From: Nodosilinea sp. BSH.14
GTDB taxonomy: Bacteria > Cyanobacteriota > Cyanobacteriia > Phormidesmidales > Phormidesmidaceae
Assembly (NCBI GenBank): GCA_023264315.1
Contig: JALQST010000182.1
Coordinates: 1-6,551, forward strand
DNA: 6,551 nucleotides
Direction of reading: 5' to 3'
A program made the position numbers and the translations under genes. The notes beneath the pieces were generated by a model. The model was given only the letters and a program-made list of their open reading frames with translations. It had not been told where the DNA came from and searched no databases. Of the stretch, positions 5,493 through 6,551 are shown piece after piece (position 1 is the stretch's first letter; every line of letters begins with the position of its first letter).

Positions 5493-5860
5493 GGGGGCGT
5501 GGCGGAATGGTAGACGCTACGGACTTAGAAAACTGAGCCTTAGTGAAGAAATTTGCTAAGTGAAAGCTCTCAAACTCAGGGAAACCTACCTTTAAGGTCA
5601 TGGCCCGTCTGCGATGGTGCTGATGCCTTAGACACGGCAATCCTGAGCCAAGCCAGCCCAGACCTCAAGCTTTGAGGAACTTGGCTGGAAGGTGCAGAGG
5701 CCCGACGGGAGCTACCCTAACGTGCAGTCGAGGGTAAAGGGAGGGTCCAATTCTCAACGCGGGTGAGGGAAACCCCATCACCAAGCGGTCGCGAAAGCGG
5801 CGGGAGGATGAAAATCCGTTGACCATTGCGGTCGTGAGGGTTCGAGTCCCTCCGCCCCCA
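5493..5860 (+). tRNA. trnL-UAA: tRNA-Leu(UAA), interrupted by a group I intron
   Basis: The exons are 5493-5526 (34 nt) and 5811-5860 (50 nt), joining to an 84-nt tRNA. The acceptor stem gggggcg (5493-5499) pairs fully with cgccccc (5853-5859), with discriminator A at 5860. CCA is not encoded. The anticodon stem ACGGA (5519-5523) pairs with TCCGT (5815-5819), and the joined loop reads CTTAAAA, giving anticodon UAA split after its U. The long variable arm gacc-attgc-ggtc is the class II hallmark of Leu. The T arm gaggg-ttcgagt-ccctc is perfect. The D loop reads GGAATGGTAGA, one base shorter before GG than the AATTGG form I recall for cyanobacterial and E. coli Leu tRNAs, which is tolerated in other bacteria. 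It reads UUA leucine codons. It is divergent from the ndhL operon. Confidence 0.97.
5527..5810 (+). ncRNA. Group I self-splicing intron (trnL-UAA type, subgroup IC3)
   Basis: This 284-nt intron sits between U34 and A35 of the anticodon. The 5' exon end GGACTT pairs with the internal guide GAGCCT (5535-5540), ending in the required U·G (5526·5535) with one A×C mismatch. P4 is CTCAGG (5575-5580) with CCTGAG (5642-5647). The P6 arm is CCAGCC (5653-5658) with GGCTGG (5683-5688), capped by the perfect hairpin CCTCAA-GCT-TTGAGG (5663-5677). The core string GACGGGAGCTACCCTAACG (5704-5722) is the diagnostic catalytic segment of this family. P9-region hairpins are GGTGA/TCACC (5762-5782) and CGC-GAAA-GCG (5790-5799), a GNRA tetraloop. 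The intron ends in the obligatory omega-G (5810). It is longer than the roughly 250-nt Anabaena version, and most of the extra length lies in the P5 side (about 5587-5640). No endonuclease ORF is present. It should self-splice using a guanosine cofactor. Confidence 0.96.
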
Positions 5861-5879
5861 TTTTGCCTCATCCCAGCCC

Positions 5880-5906
5880 GGTACCCTGGATAACGAAGGG
5901 CGTACC
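5880..5906. repeat. Hairpin 20 nt downstream of trnL
   Basis: GGTAC (5880-5884) pairs with GTACC (5902-5906), and CCT (5885-5887) with AGG (5897-5899), giving an 8-bp stem with a 2-nt bulge. No T-run follows. It may mark the 3' trailer of the tRNA precursor; the sequence alone does not prove termination. A short TTTT (5861-5864) directly follows the tRNA. Confidence 0.4.
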
Positions 5907-5921
5907 CCGGCGGTTAGGAAA

Positions 5922-5952
5922 CTAAAAAACAGGGGATTCTGAGGAATCCCCT
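5922..5952 (-). terminator. Rho-independent terminator reading leftward
   Basis: AGGGGATTC (5931-5939) and GAATCCCCT (5944-5952) form a perfect 9-bp stem with a 4-nt loop. Read on the minus strand the stem is followed by GTTTTTTAG (5930 down to 5922), the classic hairpin plus T-run. On the plus strand it is followed by AGTTGGTC with no T-run, so as a terminator for trnL it would be weak. No minus-strand gene is recognised to its right within the window, so the transcript it would stop is unidentified. Confidence 0.7.
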
Positions 5953-5959
5953 AGTTGGT

Positions 5960-5997
5960 CAACAGACCTGTTGTGAGATAGGGGAGAATGGCCCCTA
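5960..5997. repeat. Two further short palindromes before the transposase relic
   Basis: CAACAG-AC-CTGTTG (5960-5973) is a perfect 6-bp dyad with a 2-nt centre. TAGGGG (5979-5984) and CCCCTA (5992-5997) form a 6-bp stem with a 7-nt loop. With the terminator-like hairpin at 5931-5952 they make three consecutive dyads in 67 bases. They could be operator-like sites, remnants of insertion-sequence ends, or chance in a GC-rich spacer. Confidence 0.45.
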
Positions 5998-6020
5998 GAT
6001 CAAGTTAATCCAGTTGTGCC

Positions 6021-6482
6021 GTGCTGAATCTCCACCGTGCCCTGCAGAGTGACCGTATCTGGTTCTCCTTCAAGGTGTATCCCACCTTTGATTTAGCCAG
6101 TCTCGTGTTTGACCTGGATCGCGATCAGGCCAATCGTTGGATGCATCGCCTCCAACTGCGGTTGGAGGAAGCCCTGGGTGAAACCCTGGCGCTGCCGAAA
6201 CGCAACGTGACCCGCCTTGAAGACCTCATCACCGCCTTTCCCGACGTGAAACGGGTGATTCTCGACAGGACTGAACGCCCGATTCAGCGGGCGAAAGACC
6301 GGGATAAACAGCAGGCGGATGACTCCGGCAAAAAGACCCAAGCGATGGCCATGGGCTTCATGACCCGCCCCGTCTCGATGGCTGAGTTGCTCAATTACAG
6401 GGGCTTTGAAGCCCTCCTACTTGAACAAACCAGTGCCTTCAAGTGTTCCCGACTGATCTCCAAAAAGCACGCCTACCATTAA
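6021..6482 (+). pseudogene. Remnant of an IS5-type (DDE) transposase, truncated at both ends
   Basis: The open frame of 153 codons contains a central block characteristic of a cyanobacterial IS5-type transposase group: DRIWFSFKVYPTFDLASLVF (residues 11-30), NRWMHRLQ, GETLALPKRNV, FPDVKRVILD and TERPIQRAKDRDKQ, then SGKK (102-105). Asp82 would be the first catalytic Asp of the DDE triad; the family usual DGTERP is DRTERP here. The N-terminal 60 or so residues of a full transposase are missing, as is the whole C-terminal part with the other two catalytic residues. After SGKK (about nt 6336) family resemblance stops. The remaining 48 residues (from TQAMAMGFMTRPVS to the end) are unrecognised and probably derive from other DNA. 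It cannot be an active transposase. The GTG start at 6021 is arbitrary. No terminal inverted repeats could be assigned. Confidence 0.8.
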
Positions 6483-6551
6483 AAAAGTTAAGCTGGCCTC
6501 ATCTCCTGTGGTTCACATGAACTAATGCGTGGGTGCTAAGGTGATTTTATC
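6483..6551. other. End of window, nothing assigned
   Basis: AT-richer sequence follows the relic frame (AAAAAAGTTAAG, then TTCACATGAAC). It contains the small dyad TTCACATGAA (TTCA-CA-TGAA). I see no gene or insertion-sequence end that I can support. Confidence 0.4.

Noticed and set aside
5493..5860. tRNA gene as an attachment site for an integrated element
   Set aside because: No second copy of the tRNA 3' end and no integrase is seen in the window; the transposase relic is IS5-type, which does not target tRNA 3' ends.
5665..5871. Minus-strand 68-codon ORF starting MRQNGGGGTRTLTTAMV
   Set aside because: It lies antisense over the tRNA 3' exon and intron; the apparent protein is a translation of structured RNA sequence.
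6093..6341. Minus-strand 82-codon ORF that the leftward terminator might serve
   Set aside because: It is fully antisense to the recognisable transposase block and has no motif of its own.
1..6551. HIP1 octamer GCGATCGC as a cyanobacterial marker
   Set aside because: Scanning every GATC in the window finds only partial matches such as GCGATCAC (665-672) and GCGATCAG (6121-6128), so it cannot be used as evidence here.

Overview
The window looks like a piece of a cyanobacterial chromosome with fairly high GC. The evidence is a tRNA-Leu(UAA) gene split by a group I intron, which is a classic cyanobacterial/plastid feature, and an ndhL gene followed four bases later by a DUF3007-type membrane protein gene. 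NdhL is a subunit of the NDH-1 complex of cyanobacteria and plastids. I cannot name the genus. The octamer GCGATCGC (HIP1), which is abundant in many cyanobacteria, is absent from these 6.5 kb.

Layout, left to right. (1) 43-835, minus strand: a DUF3782-type gene with a heptad-repeat coiled coil and a PD-(D/E)XK-like nuclease domain, broken by two apparent single-base frameshifts. (2) 836-1038: a divergent intergenic region with five tandem imperfect 14-bp units. (3) 1039-2643, plus strand: a mercuric-reductase-like FAD/NAD(P) disulfide oxidoreductase that lacks the metal-binding parts of true MerA. (4) 2644-2763: a convergent gap holding a strong C/G-rich palindrome. (5) 2764-3669, minus strand: a PolB-type 3'-5' exonuclease (COG3298-like). 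(6) 3802-4362, minus strand: a Nudix hydrolase of the ADP-ribose pyrophosphatase type. (7) 4363-4689: 327 bases with no convincing gene. (8) 4690-5254, minus strand: the ndhL-DUF3007 operon. (9) 5493-5860, plus strand: trnL-UAA with a 284-nt intron. (10) 5880-5997: a cluster of hairpins, including a good leftward intrinsic terminator. (11) 6021-6482, plus strand: a relic of an IS5-type transposase, missing both ends and fused to an unrelated tail.

These genes do not form one pathway. ndhL and its neighbour serve photosynthetic/respiratory membrane electron transport. The Nudix enzyme and the exonuclease are nucleotide and nucleic-acid housekeeping functions on the same strand, possibly co-transcribed. 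The flavoenzyme is a stand-alone redox gene. Both edges of the window show decay: a frameshifted gene on the left and a transposase remnant on the right. I see no convincing previously undescribed multi-gene system. The items most worth a second look are the intron with its enlarged P5 region, the broken repeat-bearing DUF3782 gene, the 14-bp repeat array, and the hairpin cluster with an orphan leftward terminator beyond the tRNA.
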